A DNA stretch of 7,769 nt, from the NCBI GenBank assembly GCA_027069035.1, contig JALXFI010000090.1, forward strand, positions 1 through 7,769, given 5' to 3'. The translations under genes were made by a program, and so were the position numbers. This document shows positions 6,820-7,769 of this stretch, piece after piece. The stretch is from a bacterium (GTDB lineage Bacteria > Desulfobacterota > GWC2-55-46 > S146-80 > JALXFI01). Every line of letters starts with the position of its first letter. Positions within the stretch are counted from its first letter, which is position 1. Under the pieces are notes generated by a model. It searched no databases and was not told the origin of the DNA. It worked only from the letters and a program-made list of their open reading frames with translations.

Positions 6820-7375
6820 AAAGATAGTCAAACACCTCTCTGCAATTAAGGACTTAAGAGCAATCATACTTTACGGGAGCTTTGCCAGAGAAGACTACGG
6901 GCCAAAATCAGATATAGACTTGCTGATTCTGACAACAAATCCTGACACAAATCTGGAAATACAGGATAAGATAATAAACCTTGAGCTAAAAAAAAGCATA
7001 CAGCCTACAATAAGAACACTAAAAGAGCTGAAACAGACTGACACAGGCCTGCTTCAAAACATTTTTTTAGAAGGAAAAATCATATACCTAAAAGAACCCT
7101 TAGACATCAACACAAGACTTTTATTGCAGCAAAGACCCTACGTTATATACACATTCAACCTGTCCGAATTAGACCAAAAAACAAAAGCAAAACTTAACAG
7201 GGAGCTCTATCAAAGAAAGTCCAAAGACTACACCTACAAAGGAGCCCTGCAAAAAATCGGGGGCAAAAAGCTCTCAAGCGGAAGCATAATGGTTGCTTAT
7301 GAAAATAAAAAGGTTATAGACAAAATTTTTCAAAAATACAGAGTTAATTTTGAAACGATTAAGGTATGGAAATAG
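6788..7375 (+). CDS. Minimal nucleotidyltransferase (MNT-type) with unrecognised C-terminal extension
   Basis: A nucleotidyltransferase of the polymerase-beta fold: YGSFAREDYGPKSDIDLLI matches the pattern GSxAxG...SDxDL, with metal-binding Asp at both positions of SDID. Numbered from the TTG at 6773, GS is 35-36 and SDID 46-49. Glu40 replaces the usual Gly after GSxAR. A third carboxylate expected in a later strand is not evident in KKSIQPTIRT (73-82). LLQNIFLEGKIIYLKEP (93-109) closes the MNT domain. Residues 110-200 form an extension I do not recognise (RPYVIYTFNLSEL, IGGKKLSSGSIMVA, ETIKVWK). Possible starts are TTG 6773, GTG 6788 and TTG 6797, none with a clear ribosome binding site; I use GTG 6788, giving 195 residues and a 32-base overlap with the HEPN-like gene. 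Such pairs act as toxin-antitoxin systems in some cases, with the MNT modifying the HEPN protein. Whether this pair does is unknown. Confidence 0.75.
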   Translation: MRKLSQKRLLKKIVKHLSAIKDLRAIILYGSFAREDYGPKSDIDLLILTTNPDTNLEIQDKIINLELKKSIQPTIRTLKELKQTDTGLLQNIFLEGKIIYLKEPLDINTRLLLQQRPYVIYTFNLSELDQKTKAKLNRELYQRKSKDYTYKGALQKIGGKKLSSGSIMVAYENKKVIDKIFQKYRVNFETIKVWK

Positions 7376-7590
7376 ATTGCTTTATTTACTTGCGGAGTCT
7401 AAGGCGTTGTCTGTTTCTTGTCAACACAATTCGTGACTAATACAAGTAAGTTTTTAAATCATTCTGTGGATAACGGAGCCGCAAATAATCCGCATGGACG
7501 TAAACTTACGCAGACAGGCACTAAGTAGCCGATTTAATCTAAGCCCCGTAAAAAAAATTAGGCAAATTATTGTATTTATTAAAATTTACC
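7376..7590. other. Non-coding stretch after the nucleotidyltransferase gene
   Basis: I see no convincing coding frame, RNA gene or terminator here. The stretch holds an 8-bp inverted repeat with a long spacer (GTAAGTTT 7446-7453 and AAACTTAC 7502-7509), a small near-palindrome CGTAA-AC-TTACG (7499-7510) and an A-run (7550-7557). It lies inside the two inverted transposon-end motifs. It is probably degraded element DNA or flanking DNA of the imported gene pair. Confidence 0.5.
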
Positions 7591-7608
7591 TTAATGCTAA
7601 CATTAAAG
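7589..7608 (-). repeat. Hairpin next to the upstream transposon end
   Basis: On the + strand TTAATG (7591-7596) and CATTAA (7601-7606) are inverted around CTAA. On the - strand the stem extends to CTTTAATG/CATTAAGG with one T-G wobble, so the - strand single strand folds better than the + strand. It immediately adjoins the second copy of the terminal motif. This suits the 5' subterminal hairpin of a REP-type transposon whose transposase read leftwards. Confidence 0.5.
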
Positions 7609-7617
7609 ACCTGACCC
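7605..7617 (+). repeat. Inverted terminal motif, copy 2 (presumed transposase 5' end)
   Basis: AAAGACCTGACCC is the inverted counterpart of the motif at 6177-6189 with one mismatch. As I recall, GGGGTCAGGTCTTT (the - strand here, from 7618 leftwards) is a frequent sequence just upstream of REP-associated transposase genes, which agrees with the orientation of the remnant at 6180-6476. Together the two copies define a former element of about 1.44 kb. Confidence 0.6.
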
Positions 7618-7654
7618 CGAGTTTCGACTTATGGGTTAAGTAAAATACCCTACT

Positions 7655-7769
7655 TCATTTATTAACATATGCAACCAACTCGTTTGGAATCCATTTTGTT
7701 CCTAACTTTTGATCACATATCTCCCTTATCCTAAGGCCTACTTTCTCGATTCGTTTATTGCTATTTAAC
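7655..7769 (-). CDS. C-terminal end of an unidentified - strand gene, cut by the window edge
   Basis: Reading leftwards from the right edge, one frame is open for 37 residues to a TGA (complement of 7655-7657). It contains RIEKVGLRIREI, then GTKWIPNELVAYVNK at the end. The mix of charged and hydrophobic residues and the conserved-looking W-x-P-N-E-L segment look like real protein. The frame is too short for certainty, and I do not recognise the family. It ends 38 bases outside the presumed transposon end, so it would be the neighbour into whose flank the element inserted. Confidence 0.45.
   Translation of the reverse strand, partial: LNSNKRIEKVGLRIREICDQKLGTKWIPNELVAYVNK

Noticed and set aside
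6442..7375. Claiming a functional toxin-antitoxin system
   Set aside because: The HEPN ribonuclease motif and a normal start are missing and the nucleotidyltransferase active site is not fully evident, so only a module-like resemblance is supported.
7380..7530. Integron attC site, suggested by GGCGTTGTCTG and TAACGGAGCCGC
   Set aside because: No matching RYYYAAC and GTTRRRY core pair brackets the region, and no integrase or cassette array is present.
1..7769. CRISPR arrays, tRNA or rRNA genes
   Set aside because: Reading both strands I saw no regularly spaced direct repeats and no tRNA- or rRNA-like conserved segments.

Overview
This 7.8-kb window is bacterial chromosomal DNA. A block of ordinary genes, all on the + strand, fills positions 53-6171. 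It is followed by an accessory patch (about 6175-7620) built around the wreck of a small transposon. The bacterial assignment rests on a bacterial-type TsaD, an RsmA/KsgA, and a GldA/GldG-type ABC exporter with a DUF4340 partner. Frequent ATA and AGG codons, the gene order and a C-terminal fragment of a REP-associated (Y1) transposase would suit an uncultured Nitrospirota, Desulfobacterota or similar lineage. That placement is impressionistic and I would not rely on it.

Layout: tsaD (53-1048) makes the t6A modification of tRNA. After a 102-base gap holding a perfect 10-bp hairpin and a good sigma-70-like promoter comes what looks like one operon: a GldA-like ATPase (1151-2089), an ABC-2 permease fused to a GldG-like domain (2122-4365), a membrane-anchored DUF4340 protein (4362-5324, overlapping the previous gene by 4 bases) and rsmA (5344-6171, 19 bases further on). 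The first three should form one envelope complex: cytoplasmic ATPase, membrane permease with a large extracytoplasmic GldG domain, and an accessory protein with a tandemly duplicated domain. The substrate is unknown. rsmA is probably carried along transcriptionally.

Accessory patch: directly after rsmA lies the last ~90 codons of a REP-associated transposase on the - strand, ending inside a 10-bp-stem hairpin. An inverted, 12-of-13-base copy of the terminal motif (GGGTCAAGTCTTT, 6177-6189) occurs at 7605-7617, next to a second hairpin, as expected for the other end of such an element. In place of the transposase N-terminal half are two overlapping + strand genes: a small helical, HEPN-like protein (6442-6819) and a minimal nucleotidyltransferase with an unrecognised ~90-residue C-terminal extension (about 6788-7375). 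The pair resembles MNT/HEPN modules. Neither half has a complete textbook active site, and the HEPN-like ORF has lost any normal start, so it may be a damaged or atypical cassette.

The right end (7376-7654) has no convincing gene. The last 115 bases hold the C-terminal end of a - strand gene that enters from outside the window. The best candidate for something undescribed is the nucleotidyltransferase/HEPN-like pair and its C-terminal domain. The rest is recognisable biology with a few unusual details: a near-leaderless operon start, the permease-GldG fusion and the internal DUF4340 duplication.
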